Shown here one piece after another: positions 9,195 through 19,324 of a DNA stretch of 64,000 nucleotides. The position numbers were made by a program, and so were the translations under genes. A model generated the notes under the pieces. That model saw nothing but the letters and a program-made list of their open reading frames with translations, ran no database searches and was not told the origin of the DNA. Within the stretch, counting starts at the first letter, position 1. The number at the start of each line of letters is the position of its first letter. The stretch is from Pochonia chlamydosporia 170 (lineage: Eukaryota > Ascomycota > Sordariomycetes > Hypocreales > Clavicipitaceae): positions 7,688,001-7,752,000 of the forward strand of contig NC_035790.1 of the NCBI RefSeq assembly GCF_001653235.2, given 5' to 3'.

Positions 9195-10592
9195 ATGGCG
9201 ACAAACGTCCCTCGACCGGGCCCCGCCAACTTGGGTCCCAATGCGGGCTTGGACGAATGGCTGGAGGAAGCTAAACAATGCCACTATCTGCCCGAAAGGG
9301 CCATGAAGGAGTTGTGCGAGAAGGTGAAGGAGATACTTATGGAAGGTGAGTCTTCTTCCACTGTTGACACACAGTGACGAGGGGCGTCGCTGCGCAGCCG
9401 TTCCCCAAAACGGCGCTGACTGGTATTGGGAATATCAGAATCCAACATTCAACCCGTCTGCACGCCCGTCACAGTTTGCGGAGATATACACGGCCAGTTT
9501 TATGATCTTTTGGAGTTGTTCCGGGTGTCTGGTGGCATGCCGGGAGAGAGTAATGTTCAAGCGCCGAAAACAGCCACGACGGTCATCACATCCGACGACA
9601 TCGAGCCGCCGAGCGAAATCACAAACCCCAAATTGAGGAAGAAGCTGCGGTCTCCCGTGGGTGATACGAGTGGCGCTGAGGGCGAGGATGATGCCGATGC
9701 GCCTGCTGGTTCTCGCCCAGGATCATCTTTATCAGGCACCAACGTCACATCTGTTCAGAGCGCGGAGACCCGGTTCATTTTCCTCGGAGACTTTGTCGAC
9801 AGAGGCTACTTCAGTTTGGAGACCTTTACGTTACTTATGTGTTTGAAGGCCAAGTTAGTACTGACAAGGTCAAATCAATGATCCGTTGATAACTAACTTT
9901 TCTGCTCTAGGTACCCCGACCGAATTGTTCTCGTCCGTGGCAACCACGAATCCCGGCAAATCACACAGGTTTACGGCTTTTATGAAGAATGTCAGCAAAA
10001 ATATGGAAACGCCTCGGTCTGGAAGGCTTGCTGCCACGTCTTTGATTTTCTCGTTCTTGCAGCCATTGTCGACGGCGAAGTACTATGTGTCCACGGTGGT
10101 CTGAGCCCTGAAATCAGAACGATTGACCAAATTCGCGTTGTTGCCCGTGCCCAGGAGATCCCCCACGAAGGAGCGTTTTGCGACTTGGTCTGGTCGGACC
10201 CCGAGGATGTCGAAACATGGGCCATCAGCCCACGAGGCGCCGGCTGGCTTTTTGGTGACAAGGTCGCCACCGAATTTAATCATGTAAACGGCTTGAAGTT
10301 GATTGCGCGAGCTCACCAGCTCGTCAATGAAGGTTACAAGGTATGGAGTACTTGAGTCAGGAAGGTCGTTTTCATCGCACGAGATGCTAACTGTCGACAG
10401 TATCATTTTGCTGAAAGCTCGGTTGTAACGGTTTGGTCTGCACCAAACTACTGCTACCGATGCGGCAACGTTGCTTCAATCATGACTGTAGACAAAGATT
10501 TGAACCCAAGATTTAGCATATTTTCGGCGGTACCGGATGATCAGAGGCATGTGCCTGCGAGCAGGAGAGGGCCGAGCGACTACTTCTTGTGA
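9195..10592 (+). CDS. PPG1: PP2A-like serine/threonine protein phosphatase catalytic subunit, PPG1 type
   Basis: Four exons: join(9195..9345,9439..9853,9911..10340,10401..10592), 395 residues. Introns are 93, 57 and 60 nt with donors GTGAGT, GTTAGT and GTATGG. The metallophosphatase signature motifs are all present: GDIHGQ (about 64-69), GDFVDRG (about 167-173), RGNHESRQ, and HGG with [15 protein letters not shown]. The protein ends in DYFL, the C-terminal motif of PP2A/PP4/PP6/PPG catalytic subunits that is normally carboxymethylated. Metal-coordinating His/Asp/Asn residues sit in these motifs. Between GDIHGQ and GDFVDRG there is an extra, acidic and Ser/Gly-rich insertion of about 75 residues (about 84-160) that canonical PP2A lacks. 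Ppg1 in yeast works with the Far (STRIPAK-like) complex, and filamentous orthologs probably do likewise. Confidence 0.95.
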
Positions 10593-10967
10593 TGCATGAA
10601 TGTTAGAAGATGATGTTTGGGTGCTGAACGGAAGAAGGCTTTAGATGTAAATTAGCATACGATTGAGATATCCATGACTTGTGGTACGAATGATAATGGC
10701 ATTTATGGTTGTTTGGGTATTATGTTGTGCGACTTACGAGTGCGTGGTTGCCATTCAAGATTCCACATTTGTGACTTCAAGTTGTGTGGGCCGGCTCTGG
10801 CCAACTTGAACCTCATCATGACTCTTGACGAAAACGCCTGAACTGCGACTACGCTCGAAGGAACTCGTAGCACAGTTGAAAAATGTGTTGAGCAAATCGG
10901 AATCAACCGGCCCTCAAATACTATCAACTCCCGACTCGCTCAATGTCACAGCATTATAACAGCTTAA
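10593..10967. other. Short gap between tandem genes PPG1 and TRM12
   Basis: These 375 bases must hold the PPG1 3' UTR and terminator and the TRM12 promoter. An AACAGCTTAAATG context surrounds the TRM12 start. Nothing else is recognisable. Confidence 0.5.
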
Positions 10968-12155
10968 ATGCCCAAGCCTCAACCTCACGTTGACCCAATC
11001 CAGGCGGCCATCTCAACATGGCTTTCCAACCTCGAAGCGCCGCAAGATGCGGACACAGTAACCTGGAAACGAAGTCTCTGCGAGAATGCGCCTAAACGAT
11101 TTACTATTTACGAGCCCATGGCGCTGTTACCCGCCGGCAGCTTCACCAATAGCTCATGGGCCACGGAGCTGCAACGGCAAAATGAGCAAACCACCAGCGC
11201 ACTCTGGGAACTGATCCTCCAACATATCTCAAAAACCGGAAAATCAACACTAAAACTAACACATTTAGCCATCAACGAAGGTATTCCCCCGCAGAATCAA
11301 GACGGAACATACGAAAACGTCATCCGCAGCCCCAGCGGCTTGCGAATTTTACACGGTGACTTCGGCCCAGCCGCACCAAGCAATTCCCCGTCCAAGGAAG
11401 ATTTCGAGCAAGCATTCTGGGTATCTACCAAGCAAAACGGCATACACCAAACCTGGGCTCCCCGCTGGACAATGTTCAGTCGGGGCAACGTCAAGGAAAA
11501 AGCCCGTCTGCTGCAGTTCCCTCCCGCACGCAAGGGTGGTGGAACTCGTGAGAAAACACACGACACATGGGCGGTGGACTTATACGCCGGAATCGGGTAT
11601 TTCACCTTGTGCTACGCAAAGCTAGGCATGCGGGTGCTCTGCTGGGAGCTTAATCCCTGGAGCGTGGAGGCCCTTCGTCGTGGAGCGCAGTTGAATAGGT
11701 GGAGTGTAGAGGTTATCCAGGGAGAGGGACTGAAACGGTCTACAGTTGAGATCATGAAAAGTACGGCGACTATTGTGGTGTTTTCGGAGAGTAATGAGAA
11801 TGCGCGGTGGAGAAGCGAGGAGATGAAGAGAGGAGGATGGCTTCGGGATGTGAGGCATGTTAATTGTGGATTACTGCCTACCAGTAGATTAACGTGGGAT
11901 ATTTCGCTGTTTCTGACGAGGACGGCGACCATGGATGGCGGAGAGGCATGGCTGCATCTTCATGAGAATGTGGGTGACGCTGAGATTGACACGAGACGGG
12001 ACGAGATACAGGCTCTTTTGCGGGATAATGAAGAAGAGAAGCATCTGGGCAGGGTGATAACGGCGGAGGAGGTGGAAAAGGTCAAGACGTATGCGCCCGG
12101 GGTGTGGCATTGCGTTTTTGATGTGCGTATTGTTACAAAGTCAGATAACACATGA
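10968..12155 (+). CDS. TRM12: tRNA wybutosine-synthesizing protein 2 (TYW2/TRM12), aminocarboxypropyl transferase
   Basis: Single exon, 395 residues. The C-terminal half is a Rossmann-fold SAM-binding domain. Motif I is VDLYAGIGYFTL (about 203-214), the next strand ends in the acidic residue of CWELNPWSVEALRRG (Glu about 227), and QLNRWSVEVIQGEG follows, the order seen in the TYW2/TRM5 family. TYW2 moves the 3-amino-3-carboxypropyl group of SAM onto the tricyclic base at position 37 of tRNA-Phe in the cytosol. The N-terminal half is a less conserved RNA-recognition part. Coding-strand wobble bases change from C-rich to G/T-rich near 11640. The gene follows PPG1 in the same direction and converges on the EF-hand gene with only ~160 nt between stop codons. 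Confidence 0.88.
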   Translation: MPKPQPHVDPIQAAISTWLSNLEAPQDADTVTWKRSLCENAPKRFTIYEPMALLPAGSFTNSSWATELQRQNEQTTSALWELILQHISKTGKSTLKLTHLAINEGIPPQNQDGTYENVIRSPSGLRILHGDFGPAAPSNSPSKEDFEQAFWVSTKQNGIHQTWAPRWTMFSRGNVKEKARLLQFPPARKGGGTREKTHDTWAVDLYAGIGYFTLCYAKLGMRVLCWELNPWSVEALRRGAQLNRWSVEVIQGEGLKRSTVEIMKSTATIVVFSESNENARWRSEEMKRGGWLRDVRHVNCGLLPTSRLTWDISLFLTRTATMDGGEAWLHLHENVGDAEIDTRRDEIQALLRDNEEEKHLGRVITAEEVEKVKTYAPGVWHCVFDVRIVTKSDNT

Positions 12156-12316
12156 TGCACCATTTCCCATGCCGCCAATGTACAGTATATACCACCTGGA
12201 TGCTTGATCCATCATTTGTCACATACCGCATGCAACTCTAATCATGATATTCCCAAAGTTGAACCCAAACACTCCCTCAAGCACCACCCATGCATCTAAT
12301 TCCCACCCATCGGGAA

Positions 12317-13012
12317 TCATTGTCTTCGAAACTTGGCCGGGATATTCTCCTCGATAATTGACTTCTTGTCCATAGCCGCCTGAGCTTCCTCGGCCAACTC
12401 CATCGCCTCATGGTGTTTAAAATGCTCGATATCCTCCGGATGCGTCAGATCCTCCAGCTTCGTATTCTCATCGTGATACTTCTCCCAATGGTGGATCTCG
12501 TACTCGTACTCGTCGTCGCCATGGTGGCCGGGCCCGGTACCCATGTCCGGCAACGTGTTGCCGCGATCGATAAATTGCTTGAACTCTCTGCCTGAAACTT
12601 CTCCGTCGTGGTCCGTGTCCAGCAATCCCATGAGGTGCTGCAGGACGTCGAGCTTTTTGTCGTGCGACATGTCCTTGTTGGAGGGGTCCATTAAGCCGTA
12701 AGTTCGCATGATTTCCTCGCCTTGCCATGCGCCATCGGAGTTGTAGTCGTGGAGGGCGAAGAAGGCGCCCGCGTCCCAGGAATCGATGTGGTGTTCCTCT
12801 GCGGCCGCGCACGTTAGTTATTTGTTTCGTTACCTAGAGGAGGGACAATGGAGGAGTATTTAGAGTGTTCTGGGCTGAGTGCCGTGAGACATACCGGCCA
12901 TGTGCCTTTCCATCCAGCTGGCATCGGCGCCGACAATGGGCTTTTGGCTGTGGCTGCCGTGGGCGCTGGCCAGGCCCGAGAGGGCAATTGGTAATAATAA
13001 CGTTGTGCGCAT
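12317..13012 (-). CDS. Secretory-pathway EF-hand calcium-binding protein, SSP120-like
   Basis: CDS is complement(join(12317..12798,12895..13012)), 199 residues. The 96-nt intron has donor GTATGT, branch AACTAAC and acceptor CGCAG. It joins ERHMA to EEHHIDSWDAGAFFALHDYNSDG. The N-terminus MRTTLLLPIALSGLASAHG is a signal peptide. Two EF-hand loops are visible: one at DYNSDGAWQGEEI and one at DTDHDGEVSGREF (Asp-x-Asp-x-Asp-Gly, Glu at position 12). The C-terminus is acidic and His-rich with a predicted long helix (HEAMELAEEAQAAMDKKS). Yeast Ssp120 is a lumenal ER/Golgi protein associated with cargo receptors Emp46/47, so the same location is likely here. No HDEL-type ending is present. Confidence 0.88.
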
Positions 13013-13700
13013 TATTTGTGGTCTGAGTGGTAGTTTATGAGTGTGCTGGAGAGACTCAATGGCTCGACGGGTGGTTATTTCGATGTTGTTATAGACGAGA
13101 TGAAAGGGGCTAGCTTTCTGTCGTGTCTGATCTGACTGGTGGCGTTTGCGGCAGGACGGGGGTGCCGAACATTGGATGCAGATTCTCGGCGTGCCGTTGG
13201 ACTGGGACATGGAGGAAGGTGAGTTGAGACGTCGGCAGTTTCCAGGGCCTGAACCAGGATTAGTGGTCTCCAATCAGGGGCTGCGAGGGGAGACATGGAA
13301 CTTGACATTTGAAGTTACGGCGGATCAATCGCGCTGGATTGGTTCATGTCCCCGCCTGGCCTTGTCCATCCCGCATGTGGCAGGGAATGTCTGGATGGAT
13401 ACAACTCCAGAGCGAACGGCAACCACCTCTATCGATAAGCATCAAGCTAACATCAGTTTTGGCCAACAGCTGTCTGTCACCTGGTACTGAGCATGCATTC
13501 TCTCCACCACAACTACAACATAATCCGGCACCCCAGCACAAGACGCATTTCTTTCTACAAAATCAGTTATCACCTATCTTCTTCTAGCTGCGTAGAGAAA
13601 CCCCTTGGGTCTGTTGATCTACGCATCACAATTGCCCGCTCACACGCTCGGAGGCAGCCCACGCGTCAAGCCCAGACCTGGCGCGTCACAAGCCCTCACG
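13013..13700. promoter_or_regulatory. Divergent promoter region between the EF-hand gene and ORC6
   Basis: A 0.7-kb spacer between opposite-facing starts. It must contain both promoters. Open frames inside are short and overlapping. No TATA box or other clear element is seen. Confidence 0.45.
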
Positions 13701-14894
13701 ATGAGCAGACAAATTGAGCAGGCATTGCTGTCTTTGATGCCAACATATGGCTCAGATCTACCTCCGTCGCTGGTAGAATTAGCAGGATCATTGCTTGCAC
13801 AATCTCGGCATCGAGCAAGCACGTTGAAGGCCGAGGAGGAGATAGCCAGACAATATGCCTGTGCTAATATTGCCTGTGACCGGTTCGTATTTTACAATTT
13901 CGATTACACATACGATTGCTGATACCTCTTTAGCCTCAAAATTACTCTCGACCTGCCTCCCATCGAACCTCGTCCCCCAATCCCCCCTCGCATTTACAAG
14001 AGACTATATACGCACTTAGACAATATCCTTCCAAATCCCACATCAACGCCCAAGTCAACACGGACTCGAACTCCGAGCTCAAGGCAGCGCGATAATGGCA
14101 CTCCGTCAAAGTCGGAAACGCGTAAGCTACCATCAAGACAAACTCCAACAAAGGAGGCAGCCTTGGCTCAATTTCGCACACCTTCAAAGAATGGCAACGC
14201 TTCAACAGTAAAGGCAAATGCTCACGACTCACAAAACTCCAAGGGCCATGTGCATTCTTGGATACAACCGGTTATTAGATTTATGTGTGCTGAGTCGGAT
14301 CACAAACGACTGGCACCTACAGTGTTCGCTGGCATGGAGCATATTCTCAAACCCGACGGCCGACCAACTGAGGATAAATGGGTGATCCAACACGTTACTG
14401 ACCTGGTTGCTGCCGTGTACTTTTTCGTCATTATGCGTGTCAGATCAATTACATCCGGCGCCAGTATCGACCGCGAAGGCTATGTGCCTCTGCGAAAGGA
14501 AATTCTTGCTCTTCTCACAAAGGCCAGTCAGGAAGCCGCAGTTCCCGAAATGGAGGGCCTTGATGCATGGAAGGGCTGGCATGACATAAAATCGAGAGAT
14601 TTTGACGCAGCCGTGGCTAAAATAAACGAAAACGACTGGCTCTCTGGAGACTGGTATGATGGGATTGTCGATGTACTCAACTCTACCACAAAGGCGGACC
14701 TTGACGTGTCGGACGACGGGCTCGAGAGCTCAGAGGCTCCGTTGCCGACGCGACGTGCAGACACTATGCTGCAAGAACGCTATGACTTGCTGAGTGAAGC
14801 CAGAAAGTCTGACTACATTGCATGGCGTGATACCATGCTCACCAAAATCGGACAAGCAACACCTGTGGAAAGTGTAATGGAGATTGATACCTGA
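13701..14894 (+). CDS. ORC6: Origin recognition complex subunit 6
   Basis: Two exons, join(13701..13882,13934..14894), 380 residues. The 51-nt intron (GTTCGT...TTTAG) joins ACIACDR to LKITLDLPPIEPRPPIPPRIYKRLYTHLDNIL. The N-terminal cyclin-box-like/TFIIB-like domain (about 1-105), opening MSRQIEQALLSLMPTYGSDLPPSLVELAGSLL, is highly typical of fungal ORC6. A second helical domain follows from about residue 150. Between them lies a basic linker with at least five Thr-Pro sites (TPKS, TPSS, TPSK, TPTK, TPSK), a likely CDK-phosphorylated cluster limiting origin re-licensing. That regulation is inferred from yeast Orc6. ORC binds replication origins in the nucleus and recruits Cdt1-MCM. Confidence 0.92.
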
Positions 14895-15010
14895 TGATGC
14901 TCCTGAGGAAATAATCCCAATTTGGAATAAAATCTTTGCGTATTCCAGCACGAATATTTTATTACAGTACCTAAGCCACCGCAAGGCTTATTTTCCGCTG
15001 GGAATTTTCA

Positions 15011-16150
15011 CTAGTAGCCGTCCTTCTTTTCCTCGGACTTTGGTCTCCCACCCTCATCAGTACCGCCGCCTGGGTGCCAGTGTGATGCGACTGTCACTTT
15101 ACCGTTGTAGTTGGTAGTTGTATCAATTCCAACCGTGATCCAGAGGAGAAGGCCGTCCTTGACATCATCACCAAGCCGCGTGTACTTCATGAATGGGTCA
15201 TAGTCCGCGGTCGCGTGGTCTCCCACCCACCGATCTTTGCTGTTGTCCTTGAAGGGCTGCTTATTGAGCGTATACGGTGCATTCTTTTCAACTGCAGCAA
15301 TAAGAGACTGATCAAAGTACGTCTGTCCAATGTGCGAGACAGTGCCGCCTCGAAAGGTTCCGTTTGGAAGAATAAGGGCATCTTCAGTCGACATGACATG
15401 GAAGTGGTTGGTTCGACCGGTATAATGACCTGGGAAGATTGTGCTGAATTGGACAACTCCGTCCTCGTCAGTCTTCTGAATTCCGCGACCAAAGTTGGTC
15501 TTTAGACCACCCTGTCCCTTTGCCGTCACCCCAGAATAGACACCCGTTGAGTTGGCATGCCACAGATCAATAATGAGGTCAGAGACGGGCGCGCAAGTAT
15601 TGATATCAATGAACTGGAAATCCAAGTGTGAGGCGACGCCTGGTTCACCGTCGGTAATGTTCCTTCGAAAGTATTCGCCTTCCACATAATATGGTCCGAC
15701 GATGGTCTGTGGAACAAGAATACAACTGGCGTTGGAGCCAAAGATGACTTCCAGAGGTGTACTGAGGTTATAGCCTTTGTAAGACTCATCATGAGACAGG
15801 GTAAGATACTTTTCAAGCTCCTTGGCTCCTCGGCGCTCAGCATCTTGTGGATTTACGTCAGCAACTATTCTAAAAGAGCACATTGAGGCAAGGGGTGGCT
15901 TCTCACGGGTCTTGAGTCCATTCTGTACACGCAGCTCATCAGCCCAAGCGGCACGTCGGGCTACCGCTCGAGCTCTCAAGGCAACGGCAGCTGGCGAATT
16001 AGCACAACTGGCAAGGCTGCGTTTAGAGTGTGCTGCGATACGCCGGAGAGTTTCCATTTGGAATTTTTCTGCCTCTGCCGTCTCAGCATGGCCATAGACG
16101 GTGGCGGTGAGAGCCAGAGCCGCCGTGAGGATGGATAGCATCATGTTCAA
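15011..16150 (-). CDS. Secreted intradiol ring-cleavage dioxygenase-like protein
   Basis: Single exon, 379 residues, with a signal peptide (MNMMLSILTAALALTATVYG; a start three codons later is equally possible). The central domain is an intradiol dioxygenase beta-sandwich. Non-haem Fe(III) ligands can be matched to Tyr in VGPYYVEGEYFRRNI (about 154), Tyr in FPGHYTGRTNHFHV (about 243) and the two His of NHFHV (about 249 and 251). Such enzymes open catechol-type rings between the hydroxyls. The secreted fungal subgroup is thought to act on extracellular aromatic compounds, but substrates are mostly untested. The N-terminal ~110 residues are Arg/Ala-rich and could be a propeptide or linker. The C-terminus is Gly/Lys-rich. 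A TATA-like box lies about 110 nt upstream. It converges on ORC6 with ~115 nt between stops. Confidence 0.9.
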   Translation of the reverse strand: MNMMLSILTAALALTATVYGHAETAEAEKFQMETLRRIAAHSKRSLASCANSPAAVALRARAVARRAAWADELRVQNGLKTREKPPLASMCSFRIVADVNPQDAERRGAKELEKYLTLSHDESYKGYNLSTPLEVIFGSNASCILVPQTIVGPYYVEGEYFRRNITDGEPGVASHLDFQFIDINTCAPVSDLIIDLWHANSTGVYSGVTAKGQGGLKTNFGRGIQKTDEDGVVQFSTIFPGHYTGRTNHFHVMSTEDALILPNGTFRGGTVSHIGQTYFDQSLIAAVEKNAPYTLNKQPFKDNSKDRWVGDHATADYDPFMKYTRLGDDVKDGLLLWITVGIDTTTNYNGKVTVASHWHPGGGTDEGGRPKSEEKKDGY

Positions 16151-16258
16151 ACAGTCTCTTAGCTTTACACAACGGAATGTAATTTACTGTTGATGAAGTC
16201 CGTAGCGGCTATTTGAGACGGCACACAACCCGACCCTCTCGAAATGGACCTTGTGTTG

Positions 16259-16266
16259 TTTTTATA
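16259..16266 (-). promoter_or_regulatory. TATA-like box upstream of the dioxygenase gene
   Basis: TATAAAAA on the minus strand, about 110 nt before the start codon at 16150. Position and sequence fit a regulated, non-housekeeping promoter. Assignment rests on sequence only. Confidence 0.45.
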
Positions 16267-17152
16267 TCTACATCGTCGGCCGCTGTTCGTGCAGCGGCTG
16301 CCACTTTAGCATTCCAACTCATACTCTAAAGTACCTGCTACGATGTCGGCATACCTAGGTAGTCTGGTACCCGGATGACTTATCAGGCCTGCTTCGGCAG
16401 GGACGCATCATCACATACAAGGGGGTCGGAGGGCACCACCACGGCGAGCTCTTTGAGCCTTTTACTCGGCAAAATTATCTTGGCACTGCAAACCCCCTCA
16501 AATAGCAACCTTGATCCCGTCCTCTGTGGATATCATGAGGGTATTGTTTCATTCATTGTAACCTCAGTTGTGACAACCATCCAATAGCCACGGGTCTAGT
16601 ATGCCGGCAAGCACTTCTGTCACATGGCAGCTGTCCAAAATCGTCCGTTTGGCCAAACGAACCAATAGCCCGAGTGGGATACCAAAGATTCCGTATGTTC
16701 AATGGTGATGAATAGCAGTGAAGGTTGAAGTTCGGAGGGTGATGATGAGTTGTGGAGTTGGGTTGCAATGCAGGATTGACCTGGATAGCCTTGTTAGATG
16801 CCCGTGGTGGGTGACAAATTATACTGAGTGGATTGGATAAGAAACATTGGCAATGCGATTATTGGCTCATTTCAAGTTCAGTAACCTGAAATTCAGCAAA
16901 GCTCTGACACTAGTGTTTAATCTCTTATGCAAAAGTTGATGATGCTTTCTTGGCTGGGTAATTGAAATAGGTTCCGTGTGTGAAGGTCGACCGGGATGGC
17001 GTCACATGTGAAGTTCCCCATGAAGTTGAAATGGCACCACCTCCTGTTATGCAGCAGCATGAATATACAAACAAGTCAACATCCGCAGTACCCAACGCTG
17101 CAATACCATGATAAACTACCTCATCTTGTACAAGTCCGCGTATCGCACACAG
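16267..17152. other. Intergenic region, no gene seen
   Basis: This is the upstream region of the dioxygenase gene and the 3' flank of the SDR gene. It contains one perfect 10-bp palindrome TACCTAGGTA at 16352-16361, a word shared with three other places in the window. Nothing else is recognisable. Confidence 0.5.
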
Positions 17153-18190
17153 TTAACCCAACTTGCCAGGAACAAAGGGGTGTCCTGCACTCAAACCACC
17201 ACAAACAGCCCAAGCCTGTCCATTCACATAGCTGCTCTCATCTGAGCCCAGGAACAATGCCACCCTCGCAATCTCATCCGGCTGTCCGCCCCTCCTCGTA
17301 GGATTCAACTGCCCAATCTTCTTCTCGTTGCCCCTTGCCCTCGCGGCCTCGTACACCGGTGCCGTCATGCCCGTCTCAATGAGACCGGGGCAAATGGCAT
17401 TGACGCGGACCCCCGTACCGGCCAGCTGGTACGCGATAGTCTGGGCGAGCGACACGACAGCCGCCTTGGAGGCAGAGTACGGCGTAGAACCAGCGTTGGA
17501 GCGTAGACCAGCCACGGAGGCAGTTCCGATGATGGAGCCTCCGGATTGCGGCTTCGCAGACGACGTCTTCATCATGGCTGGGGCGGCATACTTGGCAGCC
17601 AAAAAGACGCTGTAAACATTAGCATATATCCACCACTCGATAGGGAAACTCGACATCTGTCGAATGGCAAGTCACATACCTAAGTGTATTTGTCCTCAAA
17701 ACCTCCATAAAATCCGCATCGTTAAACTCCGTAAACACCACATTCAGCCCCGTGATACCGGCATTCGCAAAAAACACATCCAGCCGACCATATCGGCTCA
17801 GGGCATCATCCACCACAGCCTTGACCTTGGCCTCATCCGCCGCATCAAACTGCCAGACGTGGATGTCTACGGCTGGATACGCGGCGTTGATCTCCGCCTT
17901 GTGGGCAGCGAGGTTGCTATTCGCGTAGTCGCAGATGTAGATTGCCTTGGCGCCATTCTCGGCGAACTGGTGGGCGGTTGCGCGGCCGATGCCGAGTGCT
18001 GAATTTGCTCCTGGGGAGTGTGTTAGTGAAAGGTTGCATGATGGGTGAGGGAGGACTTGCCTGTGATGATGACGACTTTCTCTTGGGCGCGGGGGGCGGC
18101 TGATTTGCCGGCGACTTTGGCGATGGGCGGGAGGTTTGGAGGTTGGATGTGGTTGGTGATGGAGGTGATTCTTTGGTCTGGGTTTGACAT
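17153..18190 (-). CDS. Short-chain dehydrogenase/reductase (SDR)
   Basis: Three exons, complement(join(17153..17609,17680..18010,18061..18190)), 305 residues. Intron 1 (50 nt) has a GC donor (GCAAGT) with branch CACTAAC and acceptor CCCCAG. It must be removed to rebuild the cofactor motif VVIITGANSALGIGRATA. Intron 2 (70 nt) is GTATGT...TTTACAG. The classical SDR features are present: TGANSALGIG dinucleotide loop, NAG in FFANAGITG, Ser in GTASVAG, and YSASK catalytic Tyr/Lys. Then come VNAICPG and a C-terminal GG in AVCGGLSAGHPF. It probably oxidises or reduces a hydroxyl/keto group with NAD(P)(H) in cytosol or peroxisome. The C-terminal GKLG is not a clear PTS1. The substrate is unknown. Confidence 0.9.
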
Positions 18191-19324
18191 TTTGGAGGAG
18201 CTATTGGGACGGAACTATTGGGACATGAAGGTGGTTTGGGTTGTGGTTGGAGATGCAATTGGATGGAGTTGAGGGCTGGGGTTGGTTTGGGACGGTCTAT
18301 GATGAGATTGACTGATTGATTGATGTGAATCGTGAGTTGGGAGAATGTGTCGTGCTTTTGACCTGCTCGGCTGGATCAATGAGATGGCCATGGACTGGGA
18401 GCTTGAGCTTGGGGGTGGAGTGGCGTTGGAGATCCGGGGCCGAGGTTCGAGGATGATGGTTCTGGCGTCTTACTGGATGATGTGTGGATGCCGGCACTGG
18501 GGAAGGAACGAGTTGCATTGGCTCCACTTGGATTTGATATGTGCGAGTGTATAGTTGATGCTGCTTATTGTTTTACATTTGTAAAATGATGCTGAATATT
18601 TGTTGGAGATGCAAGTCTAGGTATTTGGATGTGAGAAAATACTTTTTGCCACCGACTTTAACATTTTATGTCGGATAGCTCGTGTTCGTGTCTTGCGGAA
18701 ACATTGCAGGTTACTTGGATGCGAGAACATTGAAGCTGCCTGGCTACGTCAGTACATACACTGCGACTCGTAGACCACCAGACTTGGCATTATCTGGAGT
18801 TACTAGATGTCGACTTGGAAGGCTTCCAATCAAGTACCAGACTGTAGATGAGAAGGATCAAGTATATCTCTTGGAACTTAAAGTAGAAAGTGCCTGTACT
18901 CGAATGTCTCCATGTACCTAGGTAGGTACTCAAGTATTCACATTCACAGCCAGGCAATTACATTCCCTCAGCCGCTCCTTCCTCGTGCTTAGGTAGGTAG
19001 GTAACTACATGCACGTTATCAGTTTGCAGCTCTTGCCAAAAGACAGTTGACATGTGCAGCTCAACCTTCCATCAACTCTGTCTGTTGTATGTCTTCAATG
19101 TTGCTCCATCAATCTATATTTCTGGTTCCTTCAGTATTCGCAGTCTAACCAATCCAGCCATTTTACCAATACATTTAGCGATTTCAATTGGTCTACTCAA
19201 GTATTAATTTCTTTTCTCTCTCCTTTTTTACAAGCTTCTGGAACTTGACTTTAAATACGAGTCTCAGCCCTTCGTACCTGGCATCTTCTCCCATTTGGCA
19301 TCACGAATCCAACGTCCTGTAGTC
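18191..19324. promoter_or_regulatory. Divergent promoter region between the SDR and the F-box gene
   Basis: About 1.1 kb between opposite-facing starts. It contains a perfect TACCTAGGTA palindrome at 18915-18924 and a related run of TAGG units at about 18990-19005 (TTAGGTAGGTAGGTAAC). A pyrimidine-rich stretch lies near 19205-19235, ahead of the F-box start. No gene is seen. Confidence 0.5.
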
